Below, piece by piece: positions 22,432-35,200 of a DNA stretch of 64,000 nt. Position 1 is the stretch's first letter, and the number at the start of each line of letters is the position of its first letter. The position numbers and the translations under genes were made by a program. The notes beneath the pieces are model-generated. The model saw nothing but the letters and a program-made list of their open reading frames with translations, was not told where the DNA came from and did not search any database. The stretch is from contig OY741281.1 of assembly GCA_963514095.1 (NCBI GenBank), positions 6,626,154 to 6,690,153 of the forward strand. The letters are read 5' to 3'. Source of the DNA: Eutrigla gurnardus (lineage: Eukaryota > Chordata > Actinopteri > Perciformes > Triglidae).

Positions 22432-24700
22432 CTACTTATCCCCCAGGATGGCGTACTGGTTGTCAAGCTGCAACTGCTGCAGAGAGGCACCACCGCCACC
22501 GCCGCCGCCGGTCTCCTCTCTTCCACGGTTCCTGTGTTTCACCACCTCGAAGGTCTTCTCCATTTCCCTGTCCCTGAAAACACACATGTGCGTCGCTTCA
22601 GCCAAACTGCTTAAAAAAAAGACATCACCTTCCCATTTGAACAAACGGTTGTCACTGAACATTACTTACTTGCGTGTCTCCACGTGCTTGGCGGTGGCCA
22701 GTAGAGAGGGGAACTGCGTGTCACTGAAGATCTCAGGAGGCCCCTGGGCGGGAGTTCGTCTGGTGGTGGTCAGCCGAGCCCCTGGGGGGCGATATACACC
22801 GGAAGGCTTCGACTCGGGCTCCTCTACCTCCTCTGCAATTAAAAAAATGGATACATTTGTTTTTAATTACACCAGTTTGAAAGAATAACACTGGAATTCT
22901 CTTCAGGCTGTGTACATGACTATTTTGTGATCAGACAAATTAAAAACATGTGCTCAGCCATCCCATGATCAGACAGTAACCCCATAATTAGTGCCCAATA
23001 ATGACTTGAATGGATGAACCAACAAGGGAATACTTGATCAGTGAGATGTTCATCCCAGCTATGTTAATCCCTAACCCTTTAAAACAAATGAGTTGAAGCT
23101 GGTTTACTCACCCACGGGTGCAGCAACAGGAACCGGAGCAGCACCAGACTTGTTCCAGGGACCGGACACCTTATCTCCGCTGACCAGAATGATCTCTCCA
23201 TCCTCACCAACCTCCTCCTTCTCGTACCCCTCGTCATCCTCTTTCTCATCACTGCAAACAGCCAGAAGGCAGTTGAGCTGATGTGAACCCATGACCAGCT
23301 ATCAAGATTACCATTTCCCCCCCCATTTTAGTGTCACAAAGATCTGCTTGTAAATCAAGTGGATCTATTTATGAATTTAAGACATATTGTAATACAAAAA
23401 TATATTAAAGAAACTGATATTTTACGTAGTTGGAAGTGCTTTGCCATGAGTTTTTCGGCCCCTGGACAGATTTTGTCACCGTGATGAAGTCGTGAAACAC
23501 TACGGGGGTGTTGTTGAGTTCTAAGACGGGTGCGGTCCGAGTAAGGGTGCCAGTAGCAGGATCGTAGGAAGTGGCAAACTTTTGGCGTTGTGATCTCATT
23601 AGGATGGTCTCTGGTTACACCCTGAATTTGCCACCACCACCAATGCACAATGGCGGCTAATTAAAAACACCTACGTGTCTTGCAAATGTGGATTTTCATG
23701 TAGTTTTGGTTAATTGATGCTACCAAGGTTGAGATGCCCCCACCTCCCCCCACACACACACACCATCTCACCTTATCTGCAGGGCCTGGAGCCGGAGCCC
23801 ACTGTAGTCCACTTCTTTTTGCTCAAACTCTTTCCATTCCTCGTCCTCCTAGGCAGAAGGAAGCGTAACCCTTTTATCGTGCTCCAGCTAAATTCACATC
23901 TTGCAACATCACAACGCTCAATAAAAGAGATGCTCTCCAGGGATTAGACACATCCATTGTAGTTGGGTCTCCCCAATAAAAGGGAATAACGGTTGTATTA
24001 AATAGGTTTGCTTTTTCCACACAATCATAATCGTGTCATTTAAAAAAATAAAAAAAAACATGAAAACTTGTGACAAATGGCGGCTCGGCCTAGTGGGACA
24101 GCCACGATTCAGAGGGATGACAGTTTCCTCACGCACGGCTTTTAACAGTAACGCTATATTAGCGCATACGTGGGCCTCAATCGGTTTACACAGAGGCTGC
24201 AAAAAAATAAAAGAGGGGAAAAAACCCACGTCGTGCTAAATCTCGTATCTCGTGCGAACGTGTGCCGGGTGGGACCATATGTTAGCTAGCAACCGGCGTT
24301 CCTCCTCTCCGTGTCAAAATGTAAAAGACGTAATTATCCTCCATTAATCGGCGGGGGGAAGAAAAGTTAAGAGAGGTGTGACCGAGCAGGCTAAATTGAA
24401 GCAGGAAGCAGATATTGTGACGACAGGCAAAATCGGACACGACACCGGTATCTGGAAATGACACCAGGCAAGGAAAAAAAAAAGTTACCGGGGAGTAGCG
24501 CTAGCGACGGTTACCTTTTCAATCTGCGCGTCCTGGTTGTCGTTTTTCGACGACTTTTCCTTCTCCCTCTTGGTCTTTTTGATCACGGCCGACGTGGGCC
24601 CGGCGGCGGACTCCTTGCCCTTTCCCTTCTCTTTCTTCTTCTTCTTATCCCGCTTGGCAAAGAAATCGTCCAGACTCTTCTCCGGTGGTAGATCCGCCAT
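22432..24700 (-). CDS. cdv3: CDV3 homolog (complete, 5 coding exons)
   Basis: Complete gene for CDV3 (carnitine deficiency-associated gene expressed in ventricle 3), a small, conserved, mostly disordered, probably cytoplasmic protein whose molecular role is poorly known. Exons, in order: 24515-24700, 23772-23848, 23112-23251, 22670-22832, 22432-22573 (stop TAG), 708 nt, 235 aa. Recognised stretches shared with the human protein: SLDDFFAKRDKKKKK at the N-terminus, EWKEFEQKEVDYSGLR, SGPWNK, SGVYRPPGARLTTTR, GPPEIFSDTQFPSL, AKHVETRKDREMEKTFEVV, HRNRGREE, LQLDNQYAIL. The start codon is the first ATG and gives the family N-terminus MADLPPEKSLDDFF. A Gly run (7 residues) lies near the C-terminus. 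Exon 4 ends 'cgcaa|gtaagt', so failure to splice there would create an immediate stop after Lys. Confidence 0.95.
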
Positions 24701-24980
24701 TTTCGACGAGCAACGTTAAACTAGTGAGCTAAACCGAAGCTATGCCCGATGTGGAAAATCTTCTCTCCGACAGGAAGGACAGCTGCACAGGCGGCGGGGA
24801 GAGACGAAGTTAGTCTTTTCTCCGACGGTTTAGCTTCTGTTACAGGCTGATAAAAATGTCCACCCAAGATCCCTGACCGAAACGATGGCTATCCTGACAA
24901 CCATGCCATGCACGGGGCTATTTGACAAATCTGTACCGTAACCCGGAAATACATCGAATCTGAACCGGAAGTCAAAATTA
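24701..24980 (-). promoter_or_regulatory. cdv3: cdv3 5'UTR and TATA-less promoter with ETS-type site
   Basis: Upstream of the cdv3 ATG the sequence has several CpGs and no TATA box. ACCGGAAGT at 24964-24972 is a perfect ETS/GABP-type core with a second 'cccggaaat' nearby, typical of housekeeping promoters. The site would lie ~265 bases before the ATG. Confidence 0.45.
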
Positions 24981-26465
24981 AAGTACATTTTCTCAAATAA
25001 ATCATATTACATTCTAGTGTTGTTGTAATTTGAATGACAAACTCTTCGAAACATATTTATGATGTATTAATTTTATTTAATTTTTAATATAGTAACGTAA
25101 TTCGTATTGATATATTGTTGCAAGTAGTTTAATTTATCCAATCTAATGGACAGAATATAAATGATGAGTATATCAGAAAAAAAAAAGAATTCAGTAAAAG
25201 TAACAATACAACAAAATCATATTTCCAAGTCCATCATATGTTTCTGTCGAAATTCTTATTTCTATACAAAACTAACCACAGCTGCTGGAAGTGTAAAGGT
25301 GCATAATATGAAAATACTAAACAAAGGGGACATGGAAACTGTGTTTAGCTATAGTACTTTAGTAAAACACAGTGCAATCAAGTAATTGTTAGGCTTTTTT
25401 GTTTTGCAAAACTATTTTGCACAACCCCATATAATATATTTTTGCACATCATAACTGTCAATTGTACATAATTTATATGGCTATAAACTATTTAATTTTC
25501 ATGGTAATTCTTCTATTTATGTTCTTGACTGCAGTACTTTGCTTTATTGTATAATGTTTGTTCTTTTGAATTATTGTGTGCACTGTACACCAAGGCAACT
25601 TCCTTAATAACGTACTTGGAAATAAACTCCTTTCTGATTCTGATTAGATTAAGAAAGTAAATGGTTGCACACAAATAAGTACATTTATAAGTAAAAATTC
25701 TAAGCTAAATCCAAATTATGACTCCACTTACAAGAACTTTGACTTAGAATCTGACTTTTGGTTTACCTTCTCATAAGTTTGACTTTAAGTAATGTTTAGT
25801 ATCCTCAAACATAATTTTGAATATATATATTCTACAATGATTGAAAATACTAACATGCATATCTCACAACACATGTCAACAATGTCATAACCTTTCACTA
25901 TGTAGAATTGCTATAACTTTTTATGCTGTTAGACATTTCCATTTGTGTTGTTGAATCGAAGTGATTGTGACTGCATGTCATGGCAGAAATCCACTACAAG
26001 CCAAGTCATGACTTTTGTCATAGATGATATTTTTTAATTAAAAAACATTTTTAATTTGTCTTTTTTTTCCCCTTGAAGATCCTTAATGTATTTTGAAGGA
26101 AGTTAAAATCTCTGCGTACATTTGGCCACACTTTGAGGCCAGTCATGTATAGATGGACACAAAAAAAAGACACAAAAAAAATTGCACTGTCATGTTACGG
26201 CAGACTTGAACAGGCCCATAAATCAGTTAATAATGCTCACATCTAATTAAGCCTTTCCTCAGCAGTAAAGCAGGCTTGTAAACAGATTATTGAACTGACG
26301 TCATATTCCCAGAGATGGGGGTCACTTGAACACATGCAGCACAAAGAGAAAATTCCAGCTCAAATCAATGGATGTGCTGTGGTCGGCAAGACCGTTTACT
26401 GCTTTGTTACAAAGTGAATCAGAAAGTTTGTCATCTGTTTTACACGTGTGTTAGTTGGTGTCATA
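24981..26465. other. AT-rich gene-free stretch
   Basis: Contains the LINE tail and otherwise AT-rich unique-looking sequence. No exon with good splice sites was found on either strand. Confidence 0.5.
25440..25648 (+). mobile_element. 3' end of a fish LINE-type retroelement
   Basis: 'gaattattgtgtgcac' followed by 'acaccaaggcaacttcctt', 'gtacttggaaataaactcc' and the end 'ctgattctgatt' is the usual 3' terminus of very common fish non-LTR retroelements. No reverse transcriptase frame remains. Confidence 0.65.
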
Positions 26466-26665
26466 NNNNNNNNNNNNNNNNNNNNNNNNNNNNNNNNNNN
26501 NNNNNNNNNNNNNNNNNNNNNNNNNNNNNNNNNNNNNNNNNNNNNNNNNNNNNNNNNNNNNNNNNNNNNNNNNNNNNNNNNNNNNNNNNNNNNNNNNNNN
26601 NNNNNNNNNNNNNNNNNNNNNNNNNNNNNNNNNNNNNNNNNNNNNNNNNNNNNNNNNNNNNNNNN
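26466..26665. other. Assembly gap (200 N)
   Basis: Exactly 200 N, a conventional placeholder for a gap of unknown size. The sequence resumes with 'actaaccctaaccctaatt', two telomere-like CCCTAA units, so the gap may hide a CCCTAA-type array. Confidence 0.98.
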
Positions 26666-27354
26666 ACTAACCCTAACCCTAATTCCAGACCTTAGCCAAA
26701 CCCTTATTGCCTGGTTTTATCTCGTCAAACAAATCCACAATCATTAGTAAATTGGAATCAGAGAATGTCTTTATGAGTATGATGATTTGATATAGATATT
26801 TAAATATAAAACTGAAAAATAAAATAAATAAATTCCAACAATGCAGACGATAAACCGCAGTGTCTTTAATGATAACTACATTCCTTATTAAAATGATGGC
26901 ATCTGAGCCGGATTAAGACCTCTATGCAATCAAAACATTTCCTTCTAAAAGGTCAAATCAGTTTTCCAGCACCTGAATAGTTTTATTAAGAGTCTAGACT
27001 AGACTGACGGTGTTTGAATAATAAATATAAACAGCATGTGTCCATCCACAGCTATGTGCCCTGAGATGTAAATGTATAGGAACTAAAGGGACTCACTATA
27101 TGCCCAACTCATTATCTAATAGGATAAACATGTATGACATTGCATTGCATTGGCATAGAACCGTAAACCCATAATTAATGCTGTGCTCCTCTCCGACCAG
27201 CCGGCCCTCCGTGGATCACATTTAGCCTCGTTTATCCTAATCACCACCAGCGGACCAACCAACACGGGATTCCCCACAACTCCCCCGGGCCAAATGGAGA
27301 AGACTTTATCTACAGCGCTCATCAGAATACCAATGAGCCTTTATCACATCATAC

Positions 27355-27484
<130 letters not shown>

Positions 27485-27769
27485 GGCTCCGCTCCCTAAT
27501 ACAAAATTCATATCTCAGTTTTCGGGGATAAAGGCGGACGGACTCAAATCACAGCAATCATAAGCCTTAAATGGGTTTTTTTTTTGTTGAAGGAAGTCCA
27601 AACCTTTAATTCTAAGGTCCGACGTGCCGTCAGAGCGAGTCACGGAGCGGATCAGATCCATCAGCTTCAGGCAGACAAAACTTTTATCAGCTGGAGAGCT
27701 GTCTGAATAACTGCTGGTAAGATTGGATTGTCACGCCCAGACAGAGCTGTCGGCCCCGACTCACTGCAA

Positions 27770-29745
27770 TACACCAACAGTACTACTAATACTACCTGGA
27801 CCACTACCACTACTACCATCACTGTATCTAATAGCACAACTACAGTACTACTAATACTACCTGTACCACTACCACTACTACCATCACTGTATCTAATAGT
27901 ACAAACTACAGTACTATGACTAATACTACCTGTACCACTACCACTACTACCATCACTGTAACTAGTACACCAAACAGTACTACTAATACTACCTGTACCA
28001 CTACCACTACTACCATCACTGTAACTAGTACACCAACAGTACTACTAATACTACCTGTACCACTACCACTACTACCATCACTGTAACTAGTACACCAACA
28101 GTACTACTAATACTACCTGGACCACTACCACTACTACAACTACCTACCATCGCTGTAACTAATAGTACACCAACAGTACTACTAATACTACCTGGACCAC
28201 TACCACTACTACTACTCCCATCGCTGTAACTAATAGTACAACTACAGTACTATTAGCATTTATACTACCTGTACCACTACCACTACTACCATCACTGTAA
28301 CTAGTACACCAACAGTACTACTAATACTACCTGGACACTACTACCATCACTGTATCTAATAGCACAACTACAGTACTACTAAATACTACCTGTACCACTA
28401 CCACTACTACCATCACTGTATCTTATAGCACACCAACAGTACTACTAATACTACCTGTACCACTACCACTACTACCATCACTGTATCTAATAGTACACCA
28501 ACAGTACTACTAATACTACCTGTACCACTACCACTACTACCATCACTGTATCTTATAGCACACCAACAGTACTACTAATACTACCTGTACCATTACCACT
28601 ACTACCATCACTGTATCTAATAGTACACCAACAGTACTACTAATACTACCTGTACCACTACCACTACTACCATCACTGTATCTTATAGCACACCAACAGT
28701 ACTACTAATACTACCTGTACCACTACCACTACTACCATCTCTGTATCTAATAGTACACCAACAGTACTACTAATACTACCTGTACCACTACCACTACTAC
28801 CATCACTGTAACTAATAGTACACCAACAGTACTATGAGCAATAATACTACCTGTACCACTACCACTACCACTACCACTACTACCATCACTGTATCTAATA
28901 GCACAACTACAGTACTATGACTAATACTACCACTACCACTACCACTACTACCATCTCTGTAACTAATAGTACACCAACAGTACTACTAATACTACCTGTA
29001 CCACTACCACTACTACCATCTCTGTATCTAATAGTACACCAACAGTACTACTAATACTACCACTACCACTACCACTACTACCATCACTGTATCTAATAGC
29101 AAAACTACAGTACTATGACTAATACTACCACTACCACTACCACTACTACCATCTCTGTAACTAATAGTACACCAACAGTACTACTAATACTACCTGTACC
29201 ACTACCACTACTACCATCTCTGTATCTAATAGTACACCAACAGTACTACTAATACTACCTGTACCACTACCACTACTACCATCACTGCATCTAATAGCAC
29301 AACTACAGTACTATGAACATTAATACTACCTGTACCATTACCACTACCACTACTACCATCACTGTATCTAATAGTACAACTACAGTACTATTAGCATTTA
29401 TACTACCTGTACCATTACCACTACCACCGTCGCTGTATCTAATAGTACAACTACAGTACTATGAGCATTAATACTACCTGTACCATTACCACTACTACCA
29501 TCACTGTATCTAATAGTACAATTACAGTACTATTAGCATTTATACTACCTGTACCACTACAACTACTACCACCACTGTATCTAATAGTACAACTACAGTA
29601 CTATTAGCATTTATACTACCTGTACCATTACCACTACTACCACCACTGTATCTAATAGTACAACTACAGTACTATTAGCATTTATACTACCTGTACCATT
29701 ACCACTACTACCACCACTGTATCTAATAGTACAACTACAGTACTA
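27770..29745. repeat. Minisatellite/VNTR, ~65-bp unit, about 30 copies
   Basis: Unit of about 65 bp built from 'tactactaatactacctg', 'taccactaccactactac', 'catcactgtatctaatag' and 'tacaccaacag'. Copies vary in the last part (tacacc versus tacaact), in 'actactaat' versus 'attagcatttat' or 'atgagcattaat', and in local ACC/ACT triplet number. Variant types are clustered: the 'attagcatttat' type dominates after 29300. The array lies between the N gap and the tmem108 coding exon. Confidence 0.95.
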
Positions 29746-32153
29746 TGATTATCACTTCCTGTGCTATAATTACACAACTAGTACTGCTGACGCTGCTGCA
29801 ATTACAGAATAATGTCTAATATTATTTCTGCTATTACAACTGATTTATATACTGCTGGGTAGTTTAGAGTATAACAATACATTTATTGTTATTGAATACA
29901 TGTAGTGGACTACAAATTACAACATTTCCCAGAAAAAAAAACATAAAAAAGTAGAAACTGGCAAAAACATTGGAACATTCATGTAAAGTACCTCAAAATG
30001 ATGCCTAAAGGACCAGTGTGCAGGATTTAGTGGCAACTAGTGGGGAGGTTGAGCTAATTGAAGAGGACATGTGTAATATCTGGAGTGTGTTTGTACCCAA
30101 TAACCACAAATTAGCAAAAAGACAAAAAAGTATTAATTAATGAGGTCAGAAAGGGATCGAGTGGGTTATAGAAAATGCCCCCCTGAACAGCATAGTGGAA
30201 TAGCCCTGCCGTGTGGAGATATAAAGGGCTCATTCTAAGCTAACGAAAACATGACGATGCACTAATGATTTTAAGTACAGTACTTGTAAATGTCCTTTCT
30301 GCCACTGCAGCGGCTGCTATTCATGCTCCTGAATGCTCCGAATGCTTTCCCTTCCTGTTGGGTGATGTACGAGCACTCAACCTCCATGAGTGTTTCTTCA
30401 TTTAACATCGCCTTCGTGACTCAATTACATGTCATTACGCCATCCGGTATTGTATAAATACAATAATAAATCCCTGAACGTCACAGACGTCCTCCTCATG
30501 TCGACGCGTTTACATGTCCTGGGCGTGTTTAACTGTGTCGTCTTAACAGTCGCACAAACAGACAAATTCCTTTGGTTCGCTCCTGGGTGTGTTCGTCCCG
30601 GTTGAGGGGGGGGCAGACAGATAGGGCACATCCTGTGGACCGCTGGTGGAGGAGGACGGGCGGAGTGCTGAAGAGGTGGAGGGCGCTACAGATGTGAGGC
30701 CTGAGATAAGAGAGGAGGGGGGGGGCGCTTCGGTAACAGGGTAATGGCTTCCTGTTTGAAAGGCTCAGCAAATTGTTTGTCGGGTTACGGCGGCTTTGAA
30801 CAGAGACACGTTTATCTGAGAATCAGGCGGCGGGAGAATGCGAAAACAAGAACAACAAAGGGTCCTTGTGCTGTTTACTGGGATAATGATTTAGCCACGG
30901 CGACTGACAGCGGCAACAGGAAGGAGAAACGTTAAACAGGAAGTTGCCTGGAATCTGGGGGGGGGGGGGGGGCGACGACACTGAACAGCGGGCTTGCAGT
31001 TACACAACACCACTAAAGCAGCTGGCCATGTTTCAACACTTCTACTGTGGTTCGCAGCTTTAAAAACACCACAGATTGTTGCAACAACACACTTAAATCA
31101 CACGAGACAACACTCACATTACCAAAGCCGTAACCTCAAAAACACAACAATTTGCAAAGCAATCGCCTTACTTGTTGGGCGTTGCTTTTCGAAAACAGAC
31201 CTCATTTGCTCGAAACAAGTACGTTTTAGTTGTATTATGTCATCAGCAAGTACACAGGGATCACTGACAGAATAGAAGGAAAAGCAACGCAGAGGAAAAA
31301 CTCTTCTTGCCCCGTCACCTGTCACGGTGCGGCATCATCCATCTTAGTTCTCCTCTCTTGCCTGCAGCCTAAAGGATGTTGAGGCACATCTGTCTCCTGC
31401 AGACAGGCTGGTTCAGAGCGAGAGATGAGAAACGTCTCCCGATATAGGAAGCGAGACGGAGATCTCAGGCCTTTCAGCTGTGCACCCCAGTAAAGAGACG
31501 ACCCTGATAGAAGTATAATGTGCTGGAGGAAACTGGAGCCTTGGCCGGATCTTCGACTGTGAGCGCTGCGTTTCCAAAGAATGGAAGTCTGAAAGACAGT
31601 CTTAATATAAACTCCACACAAAGCTACTCCGCGGTTTCCGACTCAGACTTTTCCCCCTTTCTTTAGATTGAACCGCTGCGGTGTGACCTCGCGCCACCTC
31701 TGCTGCAGCTGAAAGCACTTCGCTCACAGCGGTCCGGTGCGAGTTTATCACTTCTGAGGGATTAAGGCGGATCCGTCAGACAGCCTTTAGCTCCGCTGGC
31801 CTGAGGTGGAGCTTGGGGGTGCATACCAGATATCATCAGGCCCTGTTTAGCTAACCGTCCGGGGAGCCTGGTAGGTCCCAGTCTGACCTCTACGCTCCAT
31901 ATTCATGTGACATTCTGCACTGGGAGCCTGCCGGAGCTGTGTGCAGAGCCTTGATCCTGAATTTAAAGCAGCACAGACTCAAACTATAACACGACTAAGG
32001 GGATACGGTGGTATCTGATCGGATCTACAGGGGCTCCCTGAAGGGGAATTCATAAAAAGAATATTCTGAGAATGCAGTGGTTGGAAAAAGGCATCACCTG
32101 GACAACCTGTTGATGCCCCCCTTCCCTCCCTCCCTCCCCTCGGGTCTACTCAC
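29746..32153. other. Gene-free stretch downstream of tmem108 first coding exon
   Basis: Holds a block at ~30008-30250 that resembles a frequent perciform dispersed repeat ('aggaccagtgtgcaggattt'), a G16 run near 30957-30972, and GC-richer sequence without splice-framed ORFs. The next tmem108 exons were looked for on the minus strand and not found. Confidence 0.5.
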
Positions 32154-32237
32154 TCAGCAGCTGGCAGCGCAGGACCTGCAGGCTCGTCTTCATGGTATCA
32201 TGTGATCCGGTTCCTCCTCCACAGTGCTCATGGTTCT
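32154..32237 (-). CDS. tmem108: tmem108 (retrolinkin) first coding exon, remainder not visible
   Basis: Minus-strand exon with acceptor 'tctctctcag' (before 32237), ATG at 32193 and donor 'ctgctga|gtgagt' after 32154. Forty coding bases give MKTSLQVLRCQLL plus the first base of a Ser codon. Human TMEM108 begins MKRSLQALYCQLLS and, as I remember it, its signal/TM-anchor segment follows in the next, large exon. TMEM108 is a neuronal membrane protein linked to endosomal transport. Position between cdv3 and topbp1 matches the conserved linkage. The large exon and the transmembrane and tail exons should lie at lower coordinates, but nothing matching was seen before cdv3. They may lie in the N gap, be misplaced, or be lost. 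Upstream ORF: see 32190-32231. Confidence 0.75.
32190..32231 (-). promoter_or_regulatory. Upstream ORF ending inside the tmem108 start codon (ATGA overlap)
   Basis: A 13-codon ORF (MSTVEEEPDHMIP) starts at 32231 in the same exon, and its TGA (32192-32190) overlaps the tmem108 ATG (32193-32191) as ATGA. Such overlap is the arrangement used for termination-reinitiation, so translation of tmem108 may depend on it. Confidence 0.6.
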
Positions 32238-35200
32238 CTGAGAGAGAGAGCAGAAAAAGACAGAGAGGTAAGAAGAAACTCAGCGCTCAGGTATCACAAT
32301 CACATTCGAGTCATGGTCAAATATCAGCGTGACACTCGCGATTATGTCTGGGCAGGTTTAAGTAGAGTAGACGTGGAAAAGTAAGAAGGGGATGGCAGAT
32401 AAGATTGCGCGGCTTAACCTCCGAACAGTTTAATCCTCGTAATGACTGCCAGAGAACAGTCACACCTCTCACAGCAGATGATATGAGCTTCCTGTCACGA
32501 TAAAAGAGTGCGGCGGCGGGTCCTTCCAATCGGTTGGCGTCCTGCGGGGCTGTGCTGCTGAGCAAAACCAATTATGAAGCATTAAACATTGACCAGTAAG
32601 CCTTGTTCGGAGACAGACAAGAACCCAAGGGTGCTCTTTAGGCGAGTGACTCACTGATGGCTTTCTGTTAAAAGACCACACACACACACACACACACACA
32701 CATGCGTCCTTTCACCCCCGGGTGCGTGTGTGTGTGTGTGTTCGCCTTCCTTTGTGGAAGTGCCCTTGGGCAATACACGCGCCCACACCTGCACATCAAC
32801 ACACCCTTCACCCTAACCTGCATGAATAATCTGTTGCCAGTGTGACATGAGAAATTGGATTTGCGCCCCCCAGGACGACAGGTCTGGTATCAGGCAACCT
32901 GTGTTTCTGTGGGAGGCGAGAGGGGTCGGACAACAAAAGCACAGGCTAGCAGGGCGCCGATCCTTTCACAAGGCTCTCGCATTCGCATAAATGGCGCTCT
33001 GAAGACCGAGGAGGCAACGCGCCACCTCTGAGTCATCCTGTTTACAGTGCTGCTTTTCAGTGCTTGTGAACCATGTGGAGCCATACAATGAGAAACACAC
33101 TATTTTGGAAAACTTCAATTAGAGTGGAGGCAGGATGCCCAAGATGGAGGATGAAATTGTCGAGCCATCCATCCAAGCATACGAGTGTTGCCTGTTGCAC
33201 AACAGAAAATCCTGGAGAATAAAACTGAATGAAAACAATAATGTCAAATAAATTGGTCATCAAGTCACCCGTTTAGATGACGAACGCACGCAATTTCCTG
33301 TTTCGAGTGTTTGGAATATGAAAACAGATGCTCGCCGCTTCGGTGCTCTTAACTCACGACAACACCACACAAGTAATTGGAAAAGAGTACAAGAATACAG
33401 CAGTAATGGCAGAAAATTAGATTCCCAGGCTTTAAACCTGAAGAAGGACCACTAGCAAACCCATCGTTGCATCCACTTACAGCCACGATGTTGCAGCAAC
33501 AGCAGCTCCGTTCCATCGCAACTTCACGTCTTCTCCGTGCTTTTAATTTCTTTTTTGCCGTCATGTTCCCAGCGTAATGAGCTCAATGGCGGGGTGCGAA
33601 GAGGGCAGCTGAGCCTCTCCACGGTGATTACACCTCATCAGCGCTGCCAGGCCAGTTCAGCCTCATAGACACGCTCTTTAATTTGCAGGGCACAAGGGGG
33701 GGTGAGGATGGGGTGGGGGGAGTAGAGATAGTGGCAGGGCGTCTTTGATTTCTACTGGTTACCACGGGAGCAGAGCTGGGGGGGGGTTTGTTGAGAAGGG
33801 AGGACAAGCTGCGTGGACAAAAGAGCTCCTGCCGAGGAGCTGAATCACGGTTGTGCTTTGCCCACATGTCCAGGTGAAAGATAATATGAGATGACAGTCA
33901 GGGTCGCGGCACTAAAACCGCAGGTATGATGAGAGGTTCGCTGGCAGCAGCTGGCAGGTTTGTTGCTGCAACTCGCCCACCGACAGAGAAACCTGGAATC
34001 GATCCCAATACCTCGGATTTGTTCAGAGATGGGGAAAAAAATTAAAGATTTCTCTAAAAAGAATGAATCCTCGACATTAAACACCGGCTTTGACAACGAT
34101 CAGATGTTAGAAAGACAAACGTGAGCCGAGCACAGTGCAGTCTAGTTTCCTACTGGAGAGGGAAAAAAAAAAAAAAAAGTTGCATGGCAACTGACATGCA
34201 CGCAGACGGCAGCCATCGCCATGGCAACCCTAATAGCACATTAAACTCAAATTCATTCACAAGGATATTTTAGGGGAAGAAAAAAAAAAAGTGGATTTGG
34301 ATTTACAGAAATCTGTGTGTGAGAAATCCAGTAAACAATCTGGGTTTTTCTCCGGGACTTGGTGCTGGCTTTTGTGTTTCTGATCCTGCTGACAGGACCT
34401 GGACCCCCGAAGCTCCCAGACTGCAGCTCTGAATAGTTTGTCTGGAGGGGGCACGGACTAGAGGCCGAAGCCAAGGTCGCCCCAAGACGTCACAATGAAA
34501 TAAGCCTGTCATTCCGACTCTCCACGGCCACCAGCCGCAGGGATAACAATGCTTTTAATTTTGGACTTCCCTCCATTCTGCGGTTATGTACAGGAGCGGG
34601 CTGGCTGCCTGCCCACAGCGGCTGCAGCTTTTCCATAACAAGAGGAGGAGGAGGAGGAGGAGGAGGAGGGAAGGAAAGTGTGGGAGGCGACGACAACGGT
34701 GTGAACTACTGATAACTGGACCTCCGATCCCGAGTGTTCGGACTGGTTTTTATCTCCTTGTCATGAACTGGTGGGACCATCTGTCCTCACAGAGAACAGT
34801 GTAATCACAGTGGATCCCGTTAATATCCGGTTACATCAACGCCAAATTCATCGCATCAAAGCCCGGACTTGACGTGAGCTCAGCTCCACTTCAAGACTTC
34901 CCTCGGCCCTGCCCTTCCACAGTGACCCAAGGGAGACGCTCACACAGTGGGTGCCCATTCTCCCCTTTGATGTCGTTTCACCGTTTGATGGAAATCAGCA
35001 AACGTTCCCATATCACTCCGCTTCTGCAGCCGTTCTCTGTCTGTTTCTTCCCGAAAGTGGCTGTAATTCAGGCTTTACCTCTGGGGGGGGGGGGGGGGGG
35101 GGGGGGGGGTGTAGACTCCATCTTGGTGACCTTGCAGAACAACAAGGTCCATCCAACAACAGGCCTGAATTAAACGCCAGCAACTTCAAAGCCGGAGTAG

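Noticed and set aside
27770..29745. CRISPR-like regular spacing
   Set aside because: Units are contiguous minisatellite copies with no unique spacers; the genome is eukaryotic.
31322..31621. 99-codon minus-strand ORF as the missing tmem108 exon
   Set aside because: No signal-anchor segment, no Ser/Thr/Pro-rich text and no transmembrane helix; not like tmem108.
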